Source of the DNA: Pseudomonadota bacterium
Lineage (GTDB): Bacteria > Pseudomonadota > Gammaproteobacteria > GCA-001735895
Direction: 5' to 3'
NCBI GenBank assembly: GCA_022566015.1
Contig: JADFJT010000011.1
Location: 1 to 41,166, forward strand
DNA length: 41,166 nt
The notes under the pieces: model-generated
Seen by the model: only the letters and a program-made list of their open reading frames with translations
What the model was told of the DNA's origin: nothing
Databases searched by the model: none
Position numbers and translations under genes: made by a program
Shown: positions 19,098 through 27,754 of the stretch, one piece after another
Layout: every line of letters starts with the position of its first letter
Numbering within the stretch: the stretch's first letter is position 1

Positions 19098-19724
19098 ATG
19101 TCTGATACACCTCTACTTGAAATTAGCAATCTCGCCTGTATTCGCGATGACCGGGTGCTGTTCGAGCATATTAGTTTATCGCTAACAGCCGGGCAAATGC
19201 TATTAGTGGAAGGCCCTAATGGGAGTGGTAAAACCAGTTTATTGCGAATTATCACCGGATTGAAGCTGGCCGACGAAGGTGAGGTACTTTGGCAGGGAAA
19301 GTCTATCCAGCAATTAACCGCAGATTATTACGAGCAGATCAATTATGTTGGCCATCACGATGGGGTAAAACGCGGACTCACCTGTCTCGAAAATTTGCGC
19401 CTGGTGCAGGCGATGGGTAAACCCTCAGCGCTGGATCTGGATTCGGCACTGGAACAGGTTAATCTATATCGTTATGGCGATACTGAGGTGCGTAACTTAT
19501 CGGCCGGGCAAAAACGCAGGTTGGCGCTGGCACGGTTACTGGTAACTGAATCCGAGCTATGGATACTGGATGAACCTTTTACCTCGCTGGATCAGGCCAG
19601 CATGAAATTGTTTAAATCATTGTTCGAACGACATCTGCAAGATCGAGGTTTGATCGTGATGACTTCGCATCACGTAATTGAAATGCCCGAGGCGCAGGTA
19701 AAACATCTGGAACTAGGCGAATGA
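19098..19724 (+). CDS. ccmA: Heme exporter ATP-binding protein CcmA
   Basis: This ABC ATPase of 208 residues has Walker A GPNGSGKTSLL, signature NLSAGQKRRLALARL and Walker B LWILDEPF. It powers release of heme-loaded CcmE from CcmC-D with CcmB. The track's start at 19020 adds an unlikely N-terminus overlapping the divergent hydrolase; the ATG at 19098 opens the normal MSDTPLLEISNLACIRDD. It is first in a nine-gene ccm operon and overlaps ccmB by four bases. Confidence 0.96.
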   Translation: MSDTPLLEISNLACIRDDRVLFEHISLSLTAGQMLLVEGPNGSGKTSLLRIITGLKLADEGEVLWQGKSIQQLTADYYEQINYVGHHDGVKRGLTCLENLRLVQAMGKPSALDLDSALEQVNLYRYGDTEVRNLSAGQKRRLALARLLVTESELWILDEPFTSLDQASMKLFKSLFERHLQDRGLIVMTSHHVIEMPEAQVKHLELGE

Positions 19725-20404
19725 ACCGTCTGTCTCTCACACAGGCTTTCGTTTATCTCCTGCGACGGGATCTGACGCTGGCCTATCGAAATCGGGCCGA
19801 ATTTACCAACCCATTGCTGTTTTTCGTATTGGTGATATCGCTGTTTCCACTGGCAATCGGGCCATCACCAGCATTGTTGCAATCTATTGCTCCGGGCATT
19901 ATCTGGGTTGCCGCGCTGCTCGCCGCGATGTTATCGCTGGATAGTATTTTTCGCTCCGACTTTGATGATGGCTCGCTCGAACAATTATTGCTCAGTGCGC
20001 ACCCGGTACCGGTTCTGGTAATGGCCAAAGTTTGTGCACACTGGCTCGTGACCGGCGCGCCTTTGCTGCTGATAGCGCCAGTGCTGGCAGAAATGCTCGG
20101 TATGCCCTCATCGGCGCAGGGAGTATTGTTTTTAACCATATTGATAGGAACTCCGATACTGAGTTTACTCGGATCAATTGGTGTCGCATTAACGGTCGGC
20201 CTGCCGAAAGGTGGTATAATTCTGTCTATTCTGGTGTTGCCTCTTTACGTGCCAGTATTAATCTTTGCGGCTAGTGCAATCACAGGCGCAGTCGGTGGCC
20301 TAAATGTGTCAGCACAAATATACATGTTGCTGGCATTTTTGTTTTTAGCGCTCTCCCTGTCCCCCTGGGCAACCGCTGCAGCGCTTCGAATGAGTATGAG
20401 TTAA
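19721..20404 (+). CDS. ccmB: Heme exporter membrane protein CcmB
   Basis: This 227-residue inner-membrane protein has about six hydrophobic segments and the CcmB opening LRRDLTLAYRNRAEFTNPLLFF. FRSDFDDGSLEQLLLSAHP is a strongly conserved cytoplasmic loop that contacts CcmA. It forms the permease of the CcmAB complex in cytochrome c maturation. Its start overlaps the ccmA stop (ATGA), so translation is coupled; ccmC begins 15 bases after it. Confidence 0.96.
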   Translation: MNRLSLTQAFVYLLRRDLTLAYRNRAEFTNPLLFFVLVISLFPLAIGPSPALLQSIAPGIIWVAALLAAMLSLDSIFRSDFDDGSLEQLLLSAHPVPVLVMAKVCAHWLVTGAPLLLIAPVLAEMLGMPSSAQGVLFLTILIGTPILSLLGSIGVALTVGLPKGGIILSILVLPLYVPVLIFAASAITGAVGGLNVSAQIYMLLAFLFLALSLSPWATAAALRMSMS

Positions 20405-20419
20405 TGAGTATGAAGAAGT

Positions 20420-21154
20420 ATGTTTTTGTGGTTTCATAAATTAGGCTCAGCGCCACATTTTTACCGGATCGCGGGACAATGGATACCGTGGCTGGGTGCC
20501 TTGTTTGCATTGTTATTGGTCGCAGGGCTTTATGGCGGATTGGTGCTGGCGCCACCGGATTACCAGCAGGGCGATAGCTACCGAATTATCTTTATTCACG
20601 TACCGTCTGCCTGGATGTCGTTATTTATCTATCTGGTGATGGCCGCTTGCGGGCTTGTGATTGTCGTCTGGCGTATGAAGTTGGCTGAAGTCGTTTTAAT
20701 CAGCAGCGCACCGATAGGCGCGAGTTTCACATTTCTTGCGCTGGTCACGGGGTCACTCTGGGGCAAACCGATGTGGGGTACCTGGTGGGTATGGGATGCG
20801 CGCCTGACTTCGGAATTGATTTTGCTGTTTTTGTACCTGGGTGTGATCGGCCTGCACAATGCGATAGAAGACAAGCGCGTGGCCGCGAGGGCGGTTGCTA
20901 TCCTGGCCATTGTGGGTGTGGTCAATATCCCGATTATTCATTATTCTGTGGAATGGTGGAATTCGTTGCACCAGGGTCCGACAGTGACCAAGTTTGACAA
21001 GCCCTCGATCCACTGGAGCATGTTGATACCACTCTTGCTGATGGCGCTTGCTTTTCAAGTTTATTATGTGCTCGCTCTGTTTAAAAGATGCCGGACCGAG
21101 CTATTACAACGCGAACGCAATAGTAAGTGGGTCGAAGAAATCAGCAAATTATAG
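20420..21154 (+). CDS. ccmC: Heme handling protein CcmC
   Basis: This 244-residue protein has about six membrane segments and the Trp-rich WWD periplasmic motif (WGKPMWGTWWVWDARLTSELIL) that binds heme. Conserved His residues flank the motif (FIHVPSAWMS and IHYSVEWWNSLHQGPT). It attaches heme covalently to CcmE in the periplasm. It sits in operon order between ccmB and ccmD. Confidence 0.97.
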   Translation: MFLWFHKLGSAPHFYRIAGQWIPWLGALFALLLVAGLYGGLVLAPPDYQQGDSYRIIFIHVPSAWMSLFIYLVMAACGLVIVVWRMKLAEVVLISSAPIGASFTFLALVTGSLWGKPMWGTWWVWDARLTSELILLFLYLGVIGLHNAIEDKRVAARAVAILAIVGVVNIPIIHYSVEWWNSLHQGPTVTKFDKPSIHWSMLIPLLLMALAFQVYYVLALFKRCRTELLQRERNSKWVEEISKL

Positions 21155-21174
21155 GAACTTTTCAGGTTAAATAC

Positions 21175-21333
21175 ATGTCAGAATTTCTCGATATGGGCGG
21201 ATACGCCATTTATGTCTGGCCCTCGTATGGGTTGGCGATGATTGTTCTATGGCTGAACTGGTATTTGCCGGGGCGGCAACACAAAGAGGTATTACGACAA
21301 TTGAAACGACGTCATCGAGACGGGGATAAATAA
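21175..21333 (+). CDS. ccmD: Heme exporter protein CcmD
   Basis: This 52-residue protein starts MSEFLDMGGYAIYVWPSYGLAM, a typical CcmD, with one membrane segment and a basic C-terminus (RQLKRRHRDGDK). The track's start at 21127 overlaps the end of ccmC and is unlikely; the ATG at 21175 gives the normal length. CcmD stabilises the CcmC-CcmE complex. Confidence 0.92.
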   Translation: MSEFLDMGGYAIYVWPSYGLAMIVLWLNWYLPGRQHKEVLRQLKRRHRDGDK

Positions 21334-21335
21334 TT

Positions 21336-21770
21336 ATGACGCCTGCTCGAAAAAAAAGACTCGCACTCATTTTATTGATGGTTACTGGCATAGCCATAGG
21401 CCTGGGTTTTGCGCTCAAATCGCTAGACGAAAACATCGTGTTTTTCTTTAGTCCAAGTGAAGTGTCGGAGGGCAAGGCGCCGAAGAATCAGTTATTCCGC
21501 ATCGGCGGTATGGTGGTGGAAGGTAGTGTCAGTCGTCCCGGCGATGGGCTGACCGTGCAATTCGACCTGACCGATAATGCCAGGCAGGTGACAGTGCGTT
21601 ACACCGGTATTCTGCCCGACCTGTTTCGCGAGGGACAGGGCATAATCGCGAATGGGCAGATAGGCGATGATGGCGCATTCATCGCACGCGAAGTGCTTGC
21701 CAAACACGATGAAAACTATATGCCGCCAGAAGTCGCTGCAGCATTAGAGGCAGCCAAGGACCGCTACTAA
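21336..21770 (+). CDS. ccmE: Cytochrome c maturation heme chaperone CcmE
   Basis: This 144-residue protein has an N-terminal membrane anchor (about 7-25) and a periplasmic OB-fold. The heme-binding His lies in VLAKHDENYMPPEV, followed by the conserved Tyr. GGMVVEGSVSRPGDGLTVQFDLTD is the family core. It ferries heme from CcmC to CcmFH. The start is two bases after ccmD. Unlike usual operons, a gap of about 247 bases follows before ccmF (see the repeat entry). Confidence 0.97.
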   Translation: MTPARKKRLALILLMVTGIAIGLGFALKSLDENIVFFFSPSEVSEGKAPKNQLFRIGGMVVEGSVSRPGDGLTVQFDLTDNARQVTVRYTGILPDLFREGQGIIANGQIGDDGAFIAREVLAKHDENYMPPEVAAALEAAKDRY

Positions 21771-22017
21771 TGCACTATTCGCAAGATTACCACGTTTGCC
21801 CCGCGCTGGTTCGCCAGCCCGGTCGATCCTCGCGTATTTTTCATACACTCCGGTTCTCGGCTCTGGCATCCTGCTCCGCTCTATCTCCGATACGTCGGAC
21901 CGACGGAGCGCCGCCCGCAACATCCATGCAGTCGTGTGCGCGGGGATTCCCTGCACTCGTGAGAAAATCACTATTTTTAGGAGCTCCTTTGACTCAAATT
22001 AAATTGAAACTAGTTTT
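21771..22017. repeat. Palindrome-rich repeat insertion between ccmE and ccmF
   Basis: This gap contains CCGATACGTCGGACCG (21887-21902), which occurs inverted at 33364-33379. CATCCATGCAGTCGTG (21921-21936) occurs directly at 33343-33358. The sequence is rich in short complementary arms and codes for nothing convincing (the 21744-22021 track ORFs are shadows). It looks like a non-coding repeat inserted inside the ccm operon. Transcription must read through it or restart before ccmF. Confidence 0.65.
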
Positions 22018-23994
22018 ATGATTCCAGAAATCGGTCACTTTGCTCTTATTATCGCCTTGTTTATGGCTATTGTTCAGGCGGTGCTGCCGCTAGCCGGGGC
22101 ACAATTGGGTATTCAGCGATGGGTCGCATTGGCGAGGCCGAGCACATTCGGGCAATTGCTTTTTGTTGGTATAGCCTATGCCTGCCTGACCTGGGCATTC
22201 ATCCAGCACGATTTTTCGGTACTTTATGTGGCGAAGAATTCAAACACCGAATTACCATTTATGTACCTGATTTCCGGAGTATGGGGTTCGCATGAAGGCT
22301 CGCTACTGTTGTGGTCGTTGATTCTGTCTCTATGGAGCGCTGCGGTGGCACTTTTCAGCTCTAATGTGCCACAGGTAATGCGCGCGCGCGTACTCGGCGT
22401 CATGGGCCTGATTAGTGTCGGGTTTTTACTGTTCATACTGATTACCTCTAACCCATTCGATCGGCTTTTCCCAGCCATTGCCGAAGGCAGTGATTTGAAT
22501 CCGTTGCTCCAGGATATAGGGCTCGCGATTCATCCGCCGATGTTGTACATCGGCTATGTGGGATTTTCAGTTGCGTTTGCATTTTCGATTGCGGCGCTTT
22601 TATCCGGGCAGGTTGATTCAGCCTGGGCACGCTGGGCGCGTCCCTGGACTAATGTAGCCTGGCTATTCCTGACACTGGGTATCGCACTCGGTAGCTGGTG
22701 GGCTTACTACGAACTGGGTTGGGGCGGCTGGTGGTTTTGGGACCCGGTAGAAAACGCCTCGTTTATGCCGTGGCTAGTGGGTACGGCATTAATGCACTCG
22801 CTCGCGATTACCGAAAAACGCGGCACATTCAAGGCCTGGACCGCATTGCTGGCTATTTTCGCATTTTCGTTAAGCCTGCTAGGCACTTTTCTGGTGCGCT
22901 CGGGTGTGCTTACCTCGGTACACGCTTTCGCCAATGATCCGGCACGTGGAATATTTATCCTCGCATTTCTAGGCCTGGTCATAGGGGGGTCATTGGCACT
23001 CTATTCCTGGCGTGCGCCAATGTTGAAAAGTGCGGCGCAAACCCGATTGCTTTCGAGAGAGATGGCTTTATTGTTCAACAATATATTCCTTACGGTCGCG
23101 GCCGCAGCGATATTGCTCGGTACCTTATATCCGATTGCGATCGATGCAATGGGTGGCAAAATTTCGGTCGGGGCGCCCTATTTCAATTTAGTGTTTCTGA
23201 GCCTGACCGCGCCGTTGGGTATTCTTATGGGTGTGGGCATGTTAATACGCTGGAGAAACGACACTGTTCGACGCCTGCTATCGACGTTTCGAATACCCGC
23301 CCTGGCGGTCGTTGTGATCGCACTGCTGATCAGTTTTACCCTGCCGGTATGGATTTGGACCGCATTCCTCGGGCTAGCAATGGCTCTGTGGATTGTATCC
23401 AGTATCCTTCTCGCATTGCGGGATCGATTTCGTTCCAGGCCTTTTTATGCCACACTACGCGCTACCCCTGCTGGCTATTACGGCATGCTGCTTGGTCATA
23501 TTGGCATTGCATTTTTTATCGTCGGCATGACCCTGACCAGTTTGTATACAGTGGAAAAAGATGTGCGTATGGCCCCGGGCGATACTTACGAGGTAGCCGG
23601 GTATCGATTCCTGTTCAATGGGGTGCGCGAGTTTCAGGTGGATAACTATCTGGCTACCCGTGGGAGCTTCAGCGTAAGCCAGGATAATAGTAGTTTCAAA
23701 GCAGAATTAACCCCCGAAAAACGCATTTACCAGGTACAAAAGTCACCGATGACCGAGGCTGCAATTGATGCGGGATTTACACGCGATCTGTTCATCGCAC
23801 TGGGAGAGCCGCTGGACGACAAGGGAAGTTGGGCAATTCGCATTTATTACAAACCCTTTATCCGCTGGATATGGCTTGGAGCGATCATCATGGCACTAGG
23901 CGGGTTATTTGCAGCCAGCGATCGGCGATATCGTCAATTTTCACGGTCGAGTGCCTCGGTCCCCGCAAACGCGAACGCGAAGGCCGCTGTTTGA
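22018..23994 (+). CDS. ccmF: Cytochrome c heme lyase subunit CcmF
   Basis: This 658-residue inner-membrane protein of the HHP family has about 15 hydrophobic segments. The WWD motif ELGWGGWWFWDPVENASFMP and the conserved WGSHEGSLLLW loop are present. It joins heme from CcmE to apocytochrome c thiols with CcmH. The TGATG junction at 23992-23996 couples it to ccmG. The start ATG lies at the end of the repeat-bearing gap, with GGAGCTCC about 38 bases upstream rather than a close ribosome site. Confidence 0.97.
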   Translation: MIPEIGHFALIIALFMAIVQAVLPLAGAQLGIQRWVALARPSTFGQLLFVGIAYACLTWAFIQHDFSVLYVAKNSNTELPFMYLISGVWGSHEGSLLLWSLILSLWSAAVALFSSNVPQVMRARVLGVMGLISVGFLLFILITSNPFDRLFPAIAEGSDLNPLLQDIGLAIHPPMLYIGYVGFSVAFAFSIAALLSGQVDSAWARWARPWTNVAWLFLTLGIALGSWWAYYELGWGGWWFWDPVENASFMPWLVGTALMHSLAITEKRGTFKAWTALLAIFAFSLSLLGTFLVRSGVLTSVHAFANDPARGIFILAFLGLVIGGSLALYSWRAPMLKSAAQTRLLSREMALLFNNIFLTVAAAAILLGTLYPIAIDAMGGKISVGAPYFNLVFLSLTAPLGILMGVGMLIRWRNDTVRRLLSTFRIPALAVVVIALLISFTLPVWIWTAFLGLAMALWIVSSILLALRDRFRSRPFYATLRATPAGYYGMLLGHIGIAFFIVGMTLTSLYTVEKDVRMAPGDTYEVAGYRFLFNGVREFQVDNYLATRGSFSVSQDNSSFKAELTPEKRIYQVQKSPMTEAAIDAGFTRDLFIALGEPLDDKGSWAIRIYYKPFIRWIWLGAIIMALGGLFAASDRRYRQFSRSSASVPANANAKAAV

Positions 23995-24515
23995 TGCGTT
24001 ATGCAACCCCACTGGGTATATTTATTTTGATGGTCGGTTTGCTCGGTTATGGACTGAGCCTCGACCCAAAAAAGATTCCATCACCACTAATCGGCAAGCC
24101 CGCGCCAGCATTTTCGCTGGCCAGCTTACATGCACCACAAAATCGGATCACCGAAAAAGATTTTCAGGGCCAGGTATGGGTGCTCAATGTATGGGCTTCC
24201 TGGTGTGTCGCCTGTCGGGCCGAACATGAAGTCATAAAGCGCCTGTCGCGGCAGGGTATCGCGAGAGTCGTCGGCCTGAATTATAAGGACAAACCCGAAG
24301 ATGCACGGGCCTGGTTGCAGCAGTTGGGCGATCCTTACGCGCTGAGCTTGATGGATCAGCATGGCAGGGTCGGCATCGACTGGGGGGTATACGGGGTACC
24401 GGAAACTTTCATTATTGGCAAGGATGGCCTGATTAAGTACAAGCATATCGGGCCAATCACGTTCGAAATTCTGGATGCGGAAGTGATACCGATGCTGAAA
24501 AAATTATTGGGTTGA
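23994..24515 (+). CDS. ccmG: Thiol:disulfide interchange protein CcmG (DsbE)
   Basis: This membrane-anchored thioredoxin of 173 residues has an N-terminal segment (PLGIFILMVGLLGYGLSL) and then the CcmG core with WASWCVACRAEHEVI as active site and the conserved GVYGVPETFIIG. It reduces apocytochrome c cysteines and depends on DsbD. The track ORF begins 165 bases earlier inside ccmF; the ATG at 23994 overlapping the ccmF stop is the real start. Confidence 0.96.
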   Translation: MRYATPLGIFILMVGLLGYGLSLDPKKIPSPLIGKPAPAFSLASLHAPQNRITEKDFQGQVWVLNVWASWCVACRAEHEVIKRLSRQGIARVVGLNYKDKPEDARAWLQQLGDPYALSLMDQHGRVGIDWGVYGVPETFIIGKDGLIKYKHIGPITFEILDAEVIPMLKKLLG

Positions 24516-24519
24516 TCTA

Positions 24520-24966
24520 ATGCCCAGATTAACCCTGTTGTGTTTTGTGCTTTTCGCCTCCGCTGCGATCGGAGCCTATGAATTCGAATCGGCGCAAATG
24601 GAAGCCGATTATCTCAAGTTAACCAACGAGTTACGTTGCCTGGTGTGTCAAAATCAAAACCTGGCCGGCTCCAATGCTGACCTCGCGAAGGATTTGCGCC
24701 AGCAAACCTACGAAATGCTGATGCAGGGTAAATCTCCAGACCAGATAGTCGAATACATGGTGGCGCGCTACGGTGATTTTGTATCGTACCGCCCTCAATT
24801 AAAACGCAACACGATATTATTATGGATCGGCCCCTTTGCTTTACTCGCGCTGGTATCGGTTCTGGTGATTCGCGCCATACGAAAAAAACAGAAACTGAGG
24901 CCACCTGACGCCGAGTCGATGAAGCGCGCCCAGCAATTGCTAGCGAACTCCGAAGGGAAGCCATAA
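24520..24966 (+). CDS. ccmH: Cytochrome c maturation protein CcmH
   Basis: This 148-residue protein has a signal peptide (about 1-18), the redox motif LRCLVCQNQNLAGSNADLA and a C-terminal membrane anchor (about 100-120). It is the apocytochrome thiol oxidoreductase of the CcmFHI complex. Here CcmH and CcmI are separate genes, unlike the fused E. coli form. Its last base is the first of the ccmI start (TAATG). Confidence 0.96.
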   Translation: MPRLTLLCFVLFASAAIGAYEFESAQMEADYLKLTNELRCLVCQNQNLAGSNADLAKDLRQQTYEMLMQGKSPDQIVEYMVARYGDFVSYRPQLKRNTILLWIGPFALLALVSVLVIRAIRKKQKLRPPDAESMKRAQQLLANSEGKP

Positions 24967-26180
24967 TGTTCTGGATTGCAGTGATTGGCCTGTTGCTAGT
25001 GGCCTCGTTTATTCTGGTAATCCCGATAATCAAAACCCGGCCTTCGCTCGCGCCAGATGATCGACAGCAACAAAATATCGCGATAGCGAGAGAAAAAAAG
25101 TCCTTGTTGGAAACTCAATTAAGTGAAGGTGAAGTCAGCCAGGAGGAATTCGATAGTGCATTCCTCGATCTACAGACCTCGCTGGCGTTAGATCTGGAAA
25201 GATCCGAGCCCACCGAACATCGGCACCGTGGAAACTGGGCCATCTGGGCGGTGTTAGTAATATTGCCATTATTGAGTTTTGGTTTTTATTTTCAGTTTGG
25301 CGAATATCGCGTAATCGAAAACCCATCTCTCGCCCAGGTTCCAGCTCGGCGGGAGTTAGCAGTTTCGCCGGAGAACATGAGCGTCGAAGAAATGGTCGAG
25401 GCGGTCAAGCAACGCCTGCGCGATAATCCGGAAGATGCAAATGGATGGTTTATACTCGGCAGGACATTGATGTCACTGCAGAAAATTGACCAGGCCGTGA
25501 CTGCATACCAACGGACCTACGACCTCGTTGGTGAGGATCCCGGGGTCTTGCTCTCGCTTGCCGATGCGCTCGCGATGCAACAGGAAGGAATGATGGCGGG
25601 TGAGCCGGAACAACTCGTGTTACGTGCGCTTGAAATTTCTCCTCAGGAACCAAATGGGCTTTGGCTGGCAGGATTAGCGGCCGAGCAAAAGCAGGAATTT
25701 GCATTGGCACACGATTACTGGACACGCCTGTTACCGCTGATAGATGAGGATCCGGAATCGATTCGGGAAGTGCGTGGTTTAATTGATGCTCTCGAGCAAA
25801 TCGACCCTAAGCTCCAGAGCGACCTGGTCACAGGCGCGATATTGACCCTGGCGGTGAGCCTGTCGGAAGCGATACAGCATCTTGCTAATGAAAACGATTC
25901 GGTATTTGTGTACGCGAAGGCGATGAATGGCCCGCCAATGCCGCTTGCCGTGAAGCGTCTTTCTGTAGCGGAATTGCCAGCACGGATTACCCTGAGCGAC
26001 GATGACGCGATGGTCGCAAGCATGAAACTGTCGTCCTTTGATGAAATTATCGTCGGCGCGCGCGTATCAAAAAGTGGTAATCCAGTCGCCCAGGTCGGCG
26101 ATCTGTATTTTGAGATAAAGGGTGTGGATACTAATAACCTGCCGCCAGAACTGGCGTTGTCGATCAGCCTGGTTAAGTAG
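24966..26180 (+). CDS. ccmI: Cytochrome c maturation protein CcmI (CycH), TPR protein
   Basis: This 404-residue protein has two membrane segments (about 1-20 and 82-100) and a connecting charged loop that includes KKSLLETQLSEGEVSQEEF. A periplasmic TPR region follows (about 135-260; NPEDANGWFILGRTLMSLQ), then a C-terminal domain (about 290-404). It holds apocytochromes c for ligation. The C-terminal PMPLAVKRLSVAELPARITL is family-typical. It is last in the operon, with a palindrome-rich gap following. Confidence 0.94.
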   Translation: MFWIAVIGLLLVASFILVIPIIKTRPSLAPDDRQQQNIAIAREKKSLLETQLSEGEVSQEEFDSAFLDLQTSLALDLERSEPTEHRHRGNWAIWAVLVILPLLSFGFYFQFGEYRVIENPSLAQVPARRELAVSPENMSVEEMVEAVKQRLRDNPEDANGWFILGRTLMSLQKIDQAVTAYQRTYDLVGEDPGVLLSLADALAMQQEGMMAGEPEQLVLRALEISPQEPNGLWLAGLAAEQKQEFALAHDYWTRLLPLIDEDPESIREVRGLIDALEQIDPKLQSDLVTGAILTLAVSLSEAIQHLANENDSVFVYAKAMNGPPMPLAVKRLSVAELPARITLSDDDAMVASMKLSSFDEIIVGARVSKSGNPVAQVGDLYFEIKGVDTNNLPPELALSISLVK

Positions 26181-26195
26181 TTTTATAGCACTGGA

Positions 26196-26340
26196 TTCCG
26201 GATAATTCCTTTGGAATTTCCGGAAAGACGGTGTTTATTAAAAGTGTCATTAACGGTGTTTCTTAAAAACCGTTAAACGGCGTTTATTACCAAAAACCGT
26301 CGTTCCGGCCCCCGAGCCGGAATCTATGTGACAGAAAACC
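26196..26340. repeat. Cluster of small hairpins and a partial palindromic repeat
   Basis: After ccmI, an imperfect hairpin pairs TTCCGGATAATTCC with GGAATTTCCGGAA. A second pairs TAACGG (from 26251) with CCGTTA (ending 26275). A third, GTTCCGGCCCCCGAGCCGGAAT (about 26302-26322), resembles the palindrome that begins the 8.7-kb and 33.2-kb repeats. None has a clean T-run, so these look like repeat-derived 3'-end structures, not classic terminators. Confidence 0.5.
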
Positions 26341-26361
26341 CCGGACTTGATTAAAGCTGGG

Positions 26362-26712
26362 TTAACCAAACACCCGTTTTATATCCTCGTAGGGGGCGGT
26401 TATCGCGTAGACATTTTTGTAGCCCATTTGCTGTAAGGTCAGCGCTGTGAGTGAGGCGCGCCCACCGCCAGCGCAGTGGGTCAGTATTACCACCTCGGTA
26501 TCCGGGCAAAGTTTCGGGGCTTTCATCTCGATTAATCCGCGTGAGATATTGATCGAATCATTGAGTTTTGACTTGGCCGCACTTTCACCCTCGCGAACAT
26601 CGATGATCACTGCATTATCGGATTCGTCGTAGAGCTTTTTGGCCGAATCTACGTCGAGGCAGTTAATTTGTGCCTGGGCTTCGGCAATAAATTCACCGGC
26701 TGTTTTTATCAT
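26362..26712 (-). CDS. Rhodanese-like domain protein
   Basis: This 116-residue single-domain protein contains AVIIDVREGESAAKSKL (CH2A-type start) and the active loop THCAGGGRASLTALTLQQMGY with the catalytic Cys. It probably transfers sulfur in the cytoplasm; acceptor unknown. There is no signal peptide. It lies downstream of gluQ on the same strand, about 150 bases away, so it may be a separate transcript. Confidence 0.88.
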   Translation of the reverse strand: MIKTAGEFIAEAQAQINCLDVDSAKKLYDESDNAVIIDVREGESAAKSKLNDSINISRGLIEMKAPKLCPDTEVVILTHCAGGGRASLTALTLQQMGYKNVYAITAPYEDIKRVFG

Positions 26713-26860
26713 GGGTATTCTCTGTGATTAACGGGAAGTTTTCTGGCGACAGGCTATTTTAAGGAACATTGCGAGATCGCGCAACGGTGGCAGTAATCTG
26801 TTTCGCCCAGGCGGGAATCGAGGCTCCTCAGGTGCGATCAGGTTAATCAATAAAATCTGT

Positions 26861-27754
26861 TCATTTCCCAGCTGGATCGATGCTCGCTGGATTCCAGACT
26901 TTGACCGCTTGCCTGATGACTTCCTCGGGACTGGCCTGATCCATATCCGGCTCTGTTGATTGCCCAAGAAAGTGCATCGCCGACACCAGTAGTTTCGATG
27001 GCTGCGTCGTATCGACTGCGGTCGCGCCAGCCTGCTTACTCAACTTTTCACCACGCATATTCTTGATCAGTGGGAGATGCAGATATTCGGGTTCGGGCAA
27101 CCCGAGTAGTGTCTGTAAAAAAATATGCAGGCAGGTGGATTGAAGTAGGTCAGCGCCGCGTACGATTTGATTAATGCCCTGTTGTGCGTCGTCTACCACC
27201 ACGGCCAGGTGATACGCGTATATGCCGTCGGCACGACGCAACACGAAGTCGCCAACTTGATCGCGAATATTTAATTCGATCGGCCCGAAAACCTGATCGA
27301 TAAACGCTGATGCGGTAATTGCATCGGTGTTCACCCTAACCGAATGGATAGTCGGATCTAAATTTTTATGGCGACAAATTCCAGGATAAATCTGGCCCAT
27401 AGGACCGGTTTTGGCGCCGATATTCCTTAGCGTTCTACGGCTGCATTCGCAGGCGTAACTATGCCCCCGTTCGATCAATGCCGATAAACTGTCCTGGTAA
27501 TATTCGAATTGCTCGCTCTGGTACAGGATCTCGCCATCCCACTCGAATCCAAATGTTTCTAGATCCTGCAATATTTGTCGATCTGACCCCTCGACTACGC
27601 GCGGAGTATCGACATCCTCGATGCGTAATAACCATTGTCCCTGTTGGGATTTGCTCTGGCAGTAGCTTGCCAGCGCAGCCACCAGCGAACCGAAGTGTAA
27701 AGGGCCCGATGGGGTCGGCGCAAAACGACCGACAATGGTGACGTCTTTATTCAA
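26861..27754 (-). CDS. gluQ: Glutamyl-Q tRNA(Asp) synthetase
   Basis: This 297-residue protein is shorter than GluRS and lacks its anticodon-binding domain, as GluQ-RS does. [22 protein letters not shown] carries the HIGH-like motif, and EKLSKQAGA the KMSKS-like motif. Cys residues in [10 protein letters not shown] and YPGICRH fit the zinc site. It attaches glutamate to queuosine in tRNA-Asp. Its start overlaps the dapE stop by four bases, so both are probably co-translated. Confidence 0.93.
   Translation of the reverse strand: MNKDVTIVGRFAPTPSGPLHFGSLVAALASYCQSKSQQGQWLLRIEDVDTPRVVEGSDRQILQDLETFGFEWDGEILYQSEQFEYYQDSLSALIERGHSYACECSRRTLRNIGAKTGPMGQIYPGICRHKNLDPTIHSVRVNTDAITASAFIDQVFGPIELNIRDQVGDFVLRRADGIYAYHLAVVVDDAQQGINQIVRGADLLQSTCLHIFLQTLLGLPEPEYLHLPLIKNMRGEKLSKQAGATAVDTTQPSKLLVSAMHFLGQSTEPDMDQASPEEVIRQAVKVWNPASIDPAGK

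Noticed and set aside
21744-22021. ORFs on both strands in the ccmE-ccmF gap
   Set aside because: Low-complexity, Arg/Ser/Pro-rich translations of palindromic repeat sequence without start signals.
26728-26967. 79-codon reverse ORF overlapping the end of gluQ
   Set aside because: It overlaps the gluQ C-terminus in another frame and has no start signal. The APEEPRFPPGRNRLLPPL stretch looked protein-like but matches nothing I can name.
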